A stretch of 64,000 nt of DNA. It comes from Enterobacter asburiae. Its GTDB lineage: Bacteria; Pseudomonadota; Gammaproteobacteria; Enterobacterales; Enterobacteriaceae. Under the pieces are notes generated by a model. It did not search any database, was not told the origin of the DNA, and saw nothing but the letters and a program-made list of their open reading frames with translations. The stretch is from contig NZ_AP019632.1 of NCBI RefSeq assembly GCF_007035645.1, forward strand, positions 744,001 through 808,000. The letters run 5' to 3'. The stretch's first letter is position 1. Every line of letters begins with the position of its first letter. Shown in pieces: positions 22,670-36,300 of the stretch. Made by a program: the position numbers and the translations under genes.

Positions 22670-24334
22670 ATGCGCTATTACAGCAAAGCCGTCTTTTTTT
22701 GCTCGTTATTTTTTTACTCTCTAAGCCATGCAGCCCCCCTTACTCCTGCTGACCGGGACACCGTGCGTCAGCAGCAGGAGGAACTGTTATTAAAGAACCA
22801 GCAACAGCGTGAAGAGCTGGAGCGGAGTATTCCTCGCCCCGCGCCTGCCAGAACTCTGCCTGCAGCCGGCGCCGGGCCCTGCTTCACCATTGATACCATT
22901 ACCCTTTCCGGCACGACCCTCATTTCCCCGAAAACGCAGCAGGCCCTGGTTGCGCCGTGGCAGGGCCGGTGTCTGGATATGGCGAAAATAACGGAGCTTC
23001 TCGCCCGTATTTCTGACTGGTATATCAGCCGGGGATATATCACCAGCCGCGCCTTTCTTACCGAGCAGGATCTCTCCGGCGGCCAGCTGAATATTGTGGT
23101 GCTGGAAGGACGGCTGGAAGCGATCCGTCTGGAAGGTGAAACGCCGCGCATGCTGAAAATGGCGTTTCCGGGACGGACAGGCGGCATCCTTAATTTACGC
23201 GACATCGAACAGGGGATGGAGCAAATTAACCGTTTGCGCGCCGAGCCGGTGCAGATTGAAATTCTGCCGGGAACGCAGGCCGGATATTCCATCGTTAATC
23301 TCACGGGCAAGCCGGAATTTCCGTTAAGTGCATCCGTGAGCCTGGATAATAGCGGGCAGAAGAGCACCGGTGAAAACCAGCTGAGCGGCGTGCTCACCGC
23401 CAATAATATGCTGGGGCTGGCGGATAAATGGTTTGTCAGCGGCGGGCGCAGCAGCGATTTTGCCAGCGCGTACGATGCGCAGAATTTCCAGGCGGGCGTC
23501 AGCGTGCCGTCTGGCTACGGCCTGCTGGACTACAGCTACGCCTGGAGCAACTACCGGACCACCATCAGTAACCAGGGCTTCAACTGGCTCTCCACGGGCG
23601 ATACGAAAACCCACCGCCTTAACGCGTCCTGGGTGGTTTTTCGCAACGGGGATGTCAAAACCGGCATTGCGGCGGGCGTGGTTCAGCGCTCCAGCCGCAA
23701 CTGGCTGAACGACGCGCCGCTTAAGAGCAGCACGCGCAACCTCTCGAGCCTGGTCCTGGGAATTACCCACACGCAAAAAATGCTGGGCGGCGTGGCGACC
23801 TTCAACCCGACCTGGAGCCACGGCATGCCGTGGTTCAATGCCGAAACCGACGAAAATAAATCCGGGGATATGCCGCGGGCGGAATTCCGTAAATGGAGCC
23901 TGAACGCCAGCTTCCAGCGTCCTGTTGCCCGTAACGCGTGGTGGCTGACCAGCGCCTACGGCCAGTGGTCGCCCGACCGGCTGTACGGCGCCGAGCGCCT
24001 GACGCTCGGCGGCGAAAGCTCCGTGCGCGGTTTTAAAGAACAGTACCTGTCCGGGGATAACGGCGGCTACTGGCGTAACGAGCTGGGGTATTCCCTCTTC
24101 ACCCTCCCGGTGATTGGCGCGGTAAGCGCAACGGTCGCCGTTGACGGCGGCTGGCTGGAAAAAGACCGTCAGGACCGCTTTGCCTCCGGCACGCTGTGGG
24201 GCGGTTCGGTGGGGCTGAGCAGCGCAGGACGCGGGTACAGCAGCCAGATTTCGGTCGGCACGCCCCTGCGCTACCCCGACTGGCTCGGCCCGGATCATGT
24301 GAGCGTTAACTGGCGCATTGCCTTCATGCTTTAA
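22670..24334 (+). CDS. cdiB: CdiB, two-partner secretion outer-membrane transporter
   Basis: 554 residues of the ShlB/FhaC/CdiB family, exporting the CdiA exoprotein. It starts with a signal peptide (MRYYSKAVFFCSLFFYSLSHA), then a Q/E-rich plug helix (about residues 25-55), POTRA 1 beginning CFTIDTITLSGTTL and POTRA 2 around VVLEGRLEAIRLEG, then the 16-strand barrel. The conserved loop-6 motif VRGF is at residues 452-455. No clear Shine-Dalgarno precedes ATG 22670. It lies 14 nt before cdiA, so the two are one operon. Confidence 0.93.
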   Translation: MRYYSKAVFFCSLFFYSLSHAAPLTPADRDTVRQQQEELLLKNQQQREELERSIPRPAPARTLPAAGAGPCFTIDTITLSGTTLISPKTQQALVAPWQGRCLDMAKITELLARISDWYISRGYITSRAFLTEQDLSGGQLNIVVLEGRLEAIRLEGETPRMLKMAFPGRTGGILNLRDIEQGMEQINRLRAEPVQIEILPGTQAGYSIVNLTGKPEFPLSASVSLDNSGQKSTGENQLSGVLTANNMLGLADKWFVSGGRSSDFASAYDAQNFQAGVSVPSGYGLLDYSYAWSNYRTTISNQGFNWLSTGDTKTHRLNASWVVFRNGDVKTGIAAGVVQRSSRNWLNDAPLKSSTRNLSSLVLGITHTQKMLGGVATFNPTWSHGMPWFNAETDENKSGDMPRAEFRKWSLNASFQRPVARNAWWLTSAYGQWSPDRLYGAERLTLGGESSVRGFKEQYLSGDNGGYWRNELGYSLFTLPVIGAVSATVAVDGGWLEKDRQDRFASGTLWGGSVGLSSAGRGYSSQISVGTPLRYPDWLGPDHVSVNWRIAFML

Positions 24335-24348
24335 GAGACTCTACGACT

Positions 24349-27300
24349 ATGGATACCCGTCACCCACCCGTTCGTTTCTCGCAGCGTCTGATCAGCTGGA
24401 TTGTCTGCGGCCTGATGGTCTGGCAGCCGGTGGCACCCGCCGTCGCGGCGGCGCTCACGCCGGCCGGGCAGACCACGGTCGACCGGGCGGGGAACGGGGT
24501 GCCGGTCGTCAACATCGCCACCCCGAACGGGGCGGGTATCTCGCATAACCAGTTCGGCGAGTATAACGTCGGCAGCGAGGGGCTTATCCTCAACAACGGC
24601 ACGGACCGTTTAACCCGGACCCAGCTGGGCGGGCTTATCCAGAACAACCCCAACCTGCAGGCCGGGCGGGAAGCGAAAGGCATCATCAACGAAGTCACGG
24701 GCGCCAGCCGCTCGCAGCTGCAGGGCTACACGGAAGTCGCCGGTAAGGCGGCAAACGTCATGGTGGCCAACCCGTACGGCATTACCTGTAACGGGTGCGG
24801 ATTTATCAACACCCCGAACGTCACCCTGACCACGGGGAAACCGCAGTTCGACGCCAGCGGTAACCTGCTGGCGCTGGAGGTGACGAAAGGGGCCATCACG
24901 GTTGAAGGCCAGGGGCTGGACGCCAGCAAGAGCGACGCGCTGTCGCTGATTGCGCGCGCAACGGAGGTGAACGCCGCGATACATGCGAACGACCTGACGG
25001 TAACGGCAGGGGCGAACCGCGTGGGTGCCGACGGCAGCGTCAGGCCAATTGCCGGCGAGGGCGCCGCGCCCGTGGTGGCGGTGGATACCGGCGCGCTCGG
25101 CGGGATGTATGCGAACCGTATCCGCCTGGTCTCCAGCGAGGCGGGCGTCGGGGTGAACCTCGGCAACCTCACCGCGCGCCAGGGCGACATTCAGCTGGAT
25201 GCGGGCGGGAAACTGACGGTCAGGAACAGCCTCGCCAGCGGCTCGATTAGCGCGAAGGGCGCGGGGGTGGCCCTCAGCGGCAGCCATCAGGCAGGGGGCG
25301 CACTGAACGTGGCCAGCTCGCAGGATGTGGAGCTCAGTAACAGCACGCTCGCCAGCCAGGGCGACATGCGCCTTTCCGCGGCGGGGAAAGTGCAGATGAC
25401 GGGCGGCGGGACAAACAGCGCGGGCGCGCTGGCGGTCAGCAGCGGGCAGGCGATGACGCTCAACAATACCTCTCTTATCTCCCGCGGCGCGGCGACGCTC
25501 AGCAGCGGCGGCACGCTGTCATCCACGGGCAGTGCGGTCTCGGCAGGGGAGAGCCTGGCGCTGAGCGGCGGGCAGCTGGTGCTGGACGGCCAGAGCCGGG
25601 CCGATGCCGCGGCCGATATCCGCCTGACGGGCAGCACCGTCAGTAACCAGGGGCAGGTGAATGCGGGGCGCGACATTGCGCTCTCCGGCGACAGGGTGTC
25701 CAGCAGCGGCCTGCTGGCGGCGAAAGGCCGTCTGGACGTGAACGCCGGAGAGCTGACGAACGGCGGCACGGCGCAGGGCAGCGACGTCACCCTGAAGGGG
25801 CAGACGGTGACCAACAACGGCACCCTGCAGAGCGCCGGCAACCTGGCGTTAAGCGCCGGAACCCTGGCGCAGCGGGGCACGCTGAGCGCGAAGGGCAATG
25901 CGAACGTCACGGCGCAGCAGACCCTGCGTAACGACGGCAGCCTGCTGGCTGACGGTGCGATGAACGTGACCGCAGGCGTGCTTGAGCAGAACGGCACCCT
26001 GTCCGGCGCGACGGCGCTGACGGCGCAGGCCGGCACCCTGACCAGCGGTCAGGCGTCCCGCACGACCAGCCAGGGCAATATACAGATTACCGCGACCCGC
26101 AGCGCCAGCCTGAACGGGCAGACGGACGCGGCGGGGGCGGTCACCGTCAGCGCCGGCGACCTGACCACCGGCCCGGACGCGCACCTGCAGAGCGGGCAGG
26201 GGCTCACCCTGCAGGCGCAGAGCGCCGCGCTGAACGGCACCCAGGCGGCGAAAGGCGCCCTGTCGGTGACGGCGGGCACGATTGCGCACGCCGGGAAATC
26301 CACCGGTGACGCGCTGAGCTTTAACGCGTCCGGCGACCTGACCAGCGGCGGGGAGCTCACCGCCGGCGCCATTACTCTCAGCGGACAGAACATCCTCCAG
26401 TCCGGCGCCGCAAAAGCGGACCGCATGACCCTGACGGCCCCCGGGCGCATCACCAGCAGCGGCTCGCTGGTTGCCGGTACCCTCTCGCTGGACGCTGCCT
26501 CGGTGGAGAACGGCGGGCTGCTGCAGGGCACCACCCTGCTCGGCCTGAAGACCGGGTCACTCGCGAACCTCGCGGGCGGGTCGGTCTACAGCGCGCAGGA
26601 TTTAACGCTGAACGTTCCGGTGCTGGCCAACGGCGGGCTTATCACCACCGACGGCACGCTGCGCATTAAAGGCGACACGCTGACCAACCAGGGTGAAATC
26701 AACGGCGTCAGCCTGAGCAGCGACTACCTCAGCCTGACCAGCAGCGGACGCCTGCTGGCGGACGACCGGCTCACCCTGAACGGCACTACTCTGGTTAACG
26801 CGGGCAGTATTGCCGCCGGCGACCTGCACATCACGGCGGACAGCCTGGAGAACCAGGGCACCGTCGAGGGGGACGCGGCCCTGACGCTCGGCGTGGCAGA
26901 CCTCACTAACCGCGGCGCGCTGCGCAGCGGCGGAACGCTGACGCTCAGCGGCGACACCCTTACCAGCAGCGGCGAGCTCAGCGCCACCGCGCTGCTGCTG
27001 AACCTGACCCGTCAGGTCAGCAACGAGGCGGGCGGCCGGGTGATTGCCCGGGACGGCCTGACGCTGACCGCCGCCAGCCTGACCAACAGCGGGCTGATGG
27101 CCGGTGCCGACGCGCAGTTCAACAGCGCGTCGGTGACCAACGGCGGCACGCTGCAGGGAACCCGCTCGCTGACGGCGACGGGGGCACAGCTCAGCAACCT
27201 GCAGGCGGGCATGCTGCTCTCCGGTGGCGCGCTCGGCCTGCACCACACCACCCTGAACAACGCCGGGCTCATGCAGGGCAACACCCTGAACCTGGCCACC

Positions 27301-30300
27301 GGCGAGTGGATGAACACCGGTAACGCGCTGGGGGAAGCGGGCGTGACGGCGGCGGTGACCGGCGCGCTGACCAACAGCGGTAAGGTGCTCAGCCAGCAGG
27401 CGCTGGACGTTCAGGCCGGCAATACCGATAACCGGGGCCAGCTGCTGGCGAAAGCGCTGACCCTGCGGGGCGACCTGCAGAACAGCGGCCTGCTTCAGGG
27501 CAGCAGCACGCTGGCCTGGTCCGGCAACACCTTCGCGAACCAGACTCAGGGGCAGGTGACGGGCGGTGAGACCCTCACCCTGAGCGGACACACGCTGAGC
27601 AACGCGGGCAGCCTGCAGGGGCGCAGCGCCACGCTGGACGCCGCAGGCCTGAATAACCAGGGCAGCGTTCAGGCGCTGGACGCCCTGACGCTTGCTGCAA
27701 CCGGCAGGCTGGACAACACCGGCGCCCTGCTCAGCCAGAACCTGTTCACGCTGACGGCGGCGCAGCTGTTTAACGACGGCCGGCTGGCGGGGAAAGCGCT
27801 GACGGTGAACGCCGCGCAGCTGACCAACACCGGCATGCTGCAGGGCAACGACACGCTGGCGCTGACCACCCGCGCGCTGAGCAACGGCGCCACCGGGCAG
27901 CTGGTGAGCGGAAGCGGCCTGAATCTGTCCCTGGACACGCTCGATAACGCCGGTCTGCTGCTGGTGAACGGCGGGTTCACCCTCCGGGGCAGCGACCTGA
28001 CCAACCGGGGCGATATTCAGGCGCAGGACCTGGATTTGGGGCTGGGCAACGCCCTGAGCAATACCGGGAACATCGTGGCCACCGGCGATGCCGCGCTTCA
28101 CGCGACGACGCTGACCAGCAGCGGCACGGTGGCGGGCAGAACGCTGACCGCAGGCGCGACGGAGCTGCGCAACAGCGGCCTGATGCAGGGCAGCAGCGCG
28201 GTTAACGCCGCCGCTGACCGCTTTATCAACGCGCTGAACGGCAAATGGCTCTCCGGCGGCGGCTTCACGCTGACGGGCGGGCAGCTGACGAACGCCGGTA
28301 CGCTGCAGGGCGCGACGCTGGACATGACCGGCACCACCCTGACCAGCAGCGGCACGGTGAACGGGCTGGCGGGGCTCAGCGGCACGCTCGGCGGGGCGTT
28401 AACCAATACCGGGCTGCTGCAGAGCGGCGGCGCAACCACCTTCACCGCGGACACCCTGGCGAACCCGGGGCGCATCACCGGCGGCACGCTCTCCCTGACC
28501 GCCCGCGAGATGAACAACGACGGCCTGATGCAGGGAACGAACGGCCTGGCGCTCACCGGCACCGCGCTGACCACGGGCGCGGCCTCGCGCACCCTCTCCG
28601 GCGGCATGCTGACGCTGGACGCAGGCCAGCTGACCACGCAGGGCACGCTGCAGGGGAACGGCGCGGACATCCGCGCCACCGGCGACTGGACGCACGGCGG
28701 GTCCCTGCTCAGCCAGGGGGCGCTGACGGCCGCGACCGGCGGCACGCTGACCTCGTCCGGCTCGCTGATGAGCCAGGGGCGGGCGGATATCACCGCGCAG
28801 ACGCTGGATAACCGCGGGCAGCTCCTCAGCGAAGGAGACGTGACGCTCGGCGGCAGCACCCTTAAAAACAGCGGCACCGTGCAGGGGAACACCCTCGCGC
28901 TGCGCCAGGACAGCATTAACAACCAGGGCACCCTGACCGGCCTGCAGAGCCTGACCGTTCAGGGGCAGCAGCGGCTGATGGCGCGCATGGCGATGGCCGC
29001 GCCGCAGCAGGCGCTGATTAACGGCGCTGGCGGCAGGCTTCTCACTCAGGGCGCGCTGACCATTGCCTCCGGGGCGGTGACCAACGCCGGCAGCTGGCAG
29101 GCGCAGAACATCCTGCTTAACGCGCAGTCGCTCAGCAACAGCGGCACGGTGCAGAGCGCCGACGGGCTGCAGATGACGCTGGCCGACACGCTCACCGGAA
29201 CCACGGGCAGTAAGATTACCGCGCTGGGCAGCGCCACGCTGCAGGCCGCGACGCTGGCGAACCAGGGGCAGTGGGCGGCGAAAAACCTGACGCTGACCGG
29301 CGGCACGCTCAGCAACAGCGGCGCCATCAGCGGGGTGAATGGCCTGACCCTCAGCCAGACCGGCGCGGTCAGCCAGCAGTCGACCGGCACCCTGCTCTCC
29401 GGCGGGGCGCTGAACGTCACGGCGGCCTCCGTCACCAGCGACGGCAAAATGCAGGGGAGCACGCTCGGCATCACCACCGGGGCGCTCACCAACGGCGGAC
29501 GTCTGCAGGGCGATAACGGCGCGACGCTGGCCCTCAGCGGCACGCTGACCAACAGCAGCGGGGGCGAAATCGTCAGCCGAGATGGCCTGACGCTGACCAC
29601 GCCCGCGCTGTTTAACTACGGCCTGATTCAGGGCGGCGGCGAGACGCGAGTGACCGCCTCCTCGCAGGCGCGTAACGACGGCAGGCTGCTTTCCGGCGCG
29701 CGCCTGACGCTCGGCACGCCGCAGTTCACCGGTACCGGCTGGCTGCAGGCCACCGACCTGATACTCAATGCGGCAAACGCCACTAACGGCGGCACGTGGG
29801 TGGCCGACCGGGCCACGCTGACCGGCACCACCTTTGCCAGCCAGGGCACCACCCAGGCGGGACAGCTGACGGTTAACTACGGCCAGCTGAACAACAGCGG
29901 CACGCTGCTCGGCAACGCGCAGCTGAACATCGACGCGGACCAGGTGACCCAGAGCGCGGGCGGCAGGCTGCTGAGCGGCGGCAACCTGTGGCTGCAGAGC
30001 CGGGGGCTGGACCTGACCGGCCAGCTGGTCTCTCTGGGGGACTTAACGCTGCAGCTGACGAACGCGTTTACCAGCCGGACCGCCGTGGCGGCAGGCCGGA
30101 CCCTGACCATCAGCAGCGGCGGCGACATCGATAACCGCAGCGTGCTGCAGGGGCAGGCGGTTAACCTCAGCGCGGGCGGGCAGCTCAGCAACAACGGACA
30201 AATCACCACCGGCGGCGGCACCAGCACGCTCTCCGGCAGCAGCGTGGCGCTGAACGCCGCGGGCGCGGTGCAGGGCGGGGGCGACATCACCGTCGCCAGC

Positions 30301-33300
30301 CGGAGCAACATTACCGTCGACGGCTTCACCGGCACGCGCGGCTCGCTGACCCTGAGCGCACCGGGCACCATCGTCAACACCGCGCTGCTGTACGCGGCGA
30401 ATAACCTGGCGCTGTTTGCCGACAGCATCACTAACCGGCGCGGCGACATCATGGCGGGAAATAACCTGTGGATGCAGCGGGATGCGGCGGGGAATGCGAA
30501 CAGCCAGGTGGTGAACACGTCGGGGAATATTGAGACGCAGAATGGGGATATTACCATCAGGACAGGAAGCCTGTTGAATGAGCGCGAGGGGATCAGTGAA
30601 ACACGAAGCTATCAGGCCGCGACGGGCAGCCCTGCGGCAAGCGGCGCGACCTCCATTCGTGTAAAAGTCACAGACCTACCCCCTGATGAGTGGGGGTATA
30701 TTTATACAATTTACAGTGGTGCGGGTGGCGGTAATATCTTCTCAATTGTCGCGCCGATGCCAAGTGGAGCAGTACAACGTTATCTGGTCGGATCGACCGT
30801 GGTCGATGTGACCGCAACAGGTGGCGTTGCGCGCATCGCCGCTAACCACGATCTGACTATCAATGCCGCTACGCTGAATAACCGTGCCGGTTATTTACTG
30901 GCCGGGAATGGGATGAACCTTTCCGGCAACAGCCTGAATAACCAGTCCTGGTTTGGTTATTCAGAGGATGAATATAAGGTCTATCGTTATAGTGGGAAAA
31001 CAGGCAAGGTATCCAGCCTGAAAGGAAGCCCTGCCTCCGGCAACGATAACAACCGTCGTGTGACTTATACGCTGGATGGCGCGCCTCAGTACGAAACCCA
31101 TACCACCGAACAAGCCCTCCGCGCGGTGATTCAGGCTGGCGGTCAGGTCACGGCGAATTTTACCAGTAATATCAGCAATACGGCGACGACCTCGAATGGC
31201 GGTGGAATAAGTCATTCGATACCTGCGCCGTCGCTGAACACCCTCAGCAACCAGAGTGTCGGCAGCGGCGTGCAAAAACAGGGGCTGAACACGACCGGCA
31301 CCGTGGCGGTTAACTCGCCGCAGTGGAACGATCGGCTCCAGGGGGCGCTGCAGCAGCTTAACGGCGGCGGCTCGCTGGAAAACGGCGGCGCGTCCGGCAC
31401 GCCTCTCAGCAACATTGGCACCAGGCAGAAAGGCAACGCGAACCTCGGCCAGCTGGGCGCACTGGCAAACGCCGGGGTCACCACCGCCGATCTCAGAACC
31501 GCTCAGGGTGGCGCCGTCGGGCATTATCAGGGCCAGCGCGTCGACACCAGCGCTTACCCGCTGCCGTCGGGCAACAACGGCTATTTTGTCTTCTCCGACA
31601 ACCCGAAAAGCCCGTACCTGATCGGCATCAACCCGAAACTGAATGGTCTCGGACAGCTTGATCCCGCCCTGTTTGCCGATCTGAACGCGATGCTCGGGAT
31701 CAAACCGTCGTCCACGGCGCCGCAGGAGACGCGGCTGGCGTTTACCGACGAGAAGCAGTTCCTCGGCTCGTCCTATATGCTCGGCCGCCTCAACCTGAAC
31801 CCGGACTACGATTACCGCTTCCTCGGCGATGCGGCGTTCGATACCCGCTATGTCTCCAACGTGGTGCTCAACCAGACCGGTAACCGCTACCTGAACGGCA
31901 TCGGCTCCGATCTGGATCAGATGCGCTATCTGATGGACAACGCCGCGGCGGCGCAGCAGTCGCTGGGCCTGCAGTTTGGCGTCTCGCTGACCGCCGATCA
32001 GATTGCCGCGCTCGACCACAGCCTTCTGTGGTGGGAGAAAGCCACCGTCAACGGCGAAACGGTGATGGTGCCGAAACTCTACCTGTCGCCGAAGGACGTC
32101 ACCGTCAACAACGGCAGCGTGATCGCGGGCAACAACGTCACCCTGAAGGGCGGCAGCATCACCAACGGCGGCAGCACGCTGCTGGCGAAAAACAGCCTGA
32201 CGCTCGACAGCCAGAACAGCATCAGCAACCTCAGCAACGGCCTGATGAAAGCGGGCGGCGACCTGAACCTGAGCGCCATCGGTGATATCAATAACATCAG
32301 CTCCACCATCAGCGGCAAAACGGTCGCGCTGGAGAGCCTGGACGGCAGCATCAACAACCTGACGCAGGTTGAGCAGATTGATATCAACGCCGGCGGGAAG
32401 TACGGCAACATCGGCCTGAAGGACACCCTGCTGGGCAACACGGCGTCCATTACCGCGCAGGATGGCCTGTCGCTTGAGGCGGGTAAAAACATCACCGTCA
32501 CCGGGGCGAACCTGGCCTCCGGCGGCGATATGCTGCTGAACGCGTGGGGCGATATTGCCGTCAACGCTAATCAGATCAACGACGCATTCAGCTCCAGCCG
32601 GGAGAAAACCAGCCGTTCCTCCGTCACGTATCAGGGAAGTAACGTCAGTGCGGGCGGCAACCTGCTGGTGAATGCCGGGCACAACCTTGACGTGACCGCC
32701 AGCGACCTGAAGGCGGGCGGCAGCGCGGGGCTGAGTGCGGGCAACGACCTGAACCTGAACGCGGAGCAAACAAGCGAAAGCAGCCGGAAAGGAAAAAGCG
32801 AATCCCACAGCACCGGGCTCGACCGCACCACGATTTCCGCAGGCGATAACCTGGTCCTGAAGGCCGGGCAGGATATCAACGCCCGGGCCGCCGCGCTGGC
32901 GGCGGAGAAAAGCGTCGGGCTGCAGGCGGGTCGCGACGTGAATCTGGCTGCGGAAGAGACCACGCAGGGCGACAGTTATAAATCAGGCCGTAAAAAAGTG
33001 ATTAACGAGTCGGTTCGCCAGTCGGGAACCGACATCACTGCGGGCGGGAATGTGACTGTTATCGCCGGACGGGATGTAACGGCACAGGCTGCAGATGTCT
33101 ATGCCGCAGGCAATACAGCCGTGGCCGCCGGGCGGGATATCACCCTTTCCACTGCGACGGAAAGTGACTATACGTACCGGGAGGAGAAAAAGACGTCCGG
33201 TGGGTTCCTCAGCAAGAAAACCACTCACACCATCCACGAAGAGACGCATACGCGTGAGAAAGGTACGCAGCTTTCCGGCGACAACGTTGCTCTCCGGGCT

Positions 33301-36300
33301 GGTAACAACCTGACGGTGCAGGGCTCATCAGTTGCCGCTGAGCGCGATGTGGCCCTGAAGGCTGGAAATGATCTGACCGTGGAGGCAGCAACCAACACCG
33401 ACACGTACTACGACATGAAGAAGACGAAGAAATCCGGCGTTTTCTCCAGCGGGTCGGGATTGGGTATCACCATCGGGTCGCAGTCTTCAAAAAGCACCCG
33501 ACAGGGGGCAAATACAACGCAGAGCGATGCCCGCAGCACGGTGGGCACTGCTGGCGGTAATGTCATCATCAGCGCCGGAAATGACGTCCAGTTGAGCGCG
33601 GCAGATGTGGTTGCCGGAAGAGCGAAGGATGATTCCTCCCGCAAAACCGGCCATATCGATATCACTGGCGACAGCATCGCCATCCTTCCTGGACGGGATA
33701 CGACCACTGAGTCCATGAAGCAGGAGTCCAAATCGTCTGGCGTCACCGTCAGTGTGAAAGCGCCATTTGAAGACACTGTGCGTAACGTGCGCGATATCGT
33801 GCGCGGTAAGGGCAACAGTGGCAACAGCACCGTCGATAAAGTGAAGGGGCTGGGGGCGGAAGGCGGTGCGCTCGCGCTTGACGGACCAGGCCAGATGATG
33901 GCCATTTCCGCAGGAAGCACCCGGTCTTCCTCTGAGTCGCACTACGAGGGCGAGTTTAACAGCGGCAGCCATCTTGCCGCCGCAGGCAATATCCAGATGA
34001 CTGCCACCGGTAAACAGGGAGGCAGCAACAGCGGCAATATCCTGATTGCCGGGAGCCAGGCTAAGGCCGGTGAAACGGTGATCCTCGATGCGAAACGCGA
34101 CGTTGATATCACCACCTCCACAGACAGCGAGAAATACGGCAGCAGCACTAAAAATAGCGGCTGGAATCTTTCGAGCGACCTGAGCGCCGGAAGTGCTGTT
34201 CGCGCCATCTCGGGTGGGGGTTCCCACGGCAATCAACTCCTGCCGGGTGGGATGAGCAAGGCGGAGAGCAACAGTAGCGGCACCCGGACCACACAAAACG
34301 CGTCGGTCATTCAGGGCTCAGATATTTACGTTAACAGTCGTGACGGCAGCGTGAATATCAGCGGCAGCCTGATGACCGCCACGGACGATCTTCTGCTGTC
34401 AGCCACAAATGGAGGTATCTCCGTTTCTGCCGGACGCGATACATCGCGCAGTGAGAGCAGCGGCAGCAGCAAATTGCTGGGGACTCTGGGAGGCGATGGT
34501 TACAGCGCCACGGCAGGCTACCGCCATGAAAAAAACAGCAGTCGGGAAGATAGCAGCCTCGAAAACGGATTGCGCAGCCAGCTAAGCAGCAAAAACGGTA
34601 GCGTTGTCGCGCAGGCCGGTAACGATCTCTCCCTGTCAGGTACGGATATCCGTGCTGGTAAATCGGTCTCACTCAGTGGCGAAAATGTCCTCATGGGGGT
34701 GAGCCGGGATACCCGTGACGGTGAAAACCACAGCAGCAGCGCCCAGTATGGTGTGACGGCATCTGCTGGGGGCTGGGCTGTTGAGGCTGCTAAAGCCGCT
34801 GAGACGGCTGCCCGCAGCGCAGAAAACGGCGATGATCCACGGCTGACCGCCATCAGAACAGGCCAGTCGGCGGCAACCGCGGCGCAGGGCGCTATGTCGG
34901 ACTCGTCGCTCATCAAGGCTAAAGTGTCTTTAACGGCGGGGACGTCATCTCAGGACAGTCGTTACCACAGTACCGACACGCAGGGCACCACCATTAATGC
35001 CGGCGAGAATGTCTCTGTTCGTGCCGGAAATGACATTGCCGGTATGGGGGTACAGATCGCGGGTAAACACGTGGCGCTGGATGCGGGGCGGGATATTCTG
35101 CTGTCTGCCTCCCAGAACACAACCCACTCTGAGAGTAAAAACAGCGGCAGCCAGTTCAGCGTCGGTGTCGGTGTGAGCCTGATTGGTGCGCAAAACGGCA
35201 TCTCGGTGGAACTGGGAGCGTCACAGCATAAGGGCAAGGAAAACAGCCAGTCGCAGCGCAATACGAACAGCGTTGTCCATGCTGATGAACAGCTTACGGT
35301 GAACAGCGGACGCGACACCACCCTGAAAGGTGCGGAGCTGGAAGGTAACCGTGTGGTGGTCAACACCGGGCGCGATCTCACCATCAGCAGCGTGCAGGAT
35401 ACGGCCAGTTATGACAGCAAGCAGTCTTCGTCAGGCGCGTCCCTCAGCCTGTGCATACCGCCGCTGTGTTATGGTGCGTCTTCCGGTAGCGTCAGTGCAT
35501 CGGGTGAGAATATCACCCAGAATGGTAAGAGCGTCGCTGAACAGAGCGGGATATTCGCAGGCAAGGGCGGCTTTGCTGTCACCACCGGAAATCATACCCA
35601 GCTTGACGGCGCGGTGATTGTATCCACGGCGTCTGCAGATAAAAATAGCCTCGACACGGGTACGCTGGGTTTCAGTAATCTCCACAACGAGAGCCAGACC
35701 AGCGGCAACGGCTATACGGTGGCGCTTTCCGGCAGCGCGGGCGGCAGCGGAAACGGTGAAAACCGCAACCTGGCACCGGCCATCGGTACGGGCCAGGCAG
35801 AAGAGAGCCACACCGGCACGACCTCATCAGCGGTGAGTGGCGGTAGCATTGTCATTCGCAACCCGGCGGGACAGAAACAGGATATTGCTGACCTGAGCCG
35901 TGATACGGCTGACGCCCACCACGGCGTGGACGTGAACGGTGATGTGCAGAAGGTCAGGGATAACCTGGCGGTCCAGAGCGAAGGCGCGGCGCTGGCCACC
36001 TCTGCGCTGGATGCTTACGGCAAGTATGCGGAGCAGAAAGCGCGGGAATCCAATGCGGCGCTGGGCGCGAAGCTAGCATCTGAAGGAAAACTGCAGGGCG
36101 ATACGCCGCAGGAGCAGGAAGCGTTCCTGAAGACGCAGCCCGGATATCAGAATACCGAGTACGGCCCGGGGAGTGCCTTCTGGACGAAGGGCAGCGCAGC
36201 GGCAGGATTACTGGCAGGTGCGCTTGGCGGTAACCTGAAGGCAGGCGCGGCAGCGGGGGCGGCCCCTCTGCTGGCGACCCTGGTCAAGGAGCAGAAAGAC

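Noticed and set aside
26602..28101. Long reverse-strand frames opposite cdiA (499 codons here, 615 codons at 30961-32808)
   Set aside because: Low-complexity translations that follow the FHA repeats in antisense; no start signals and no motifs.
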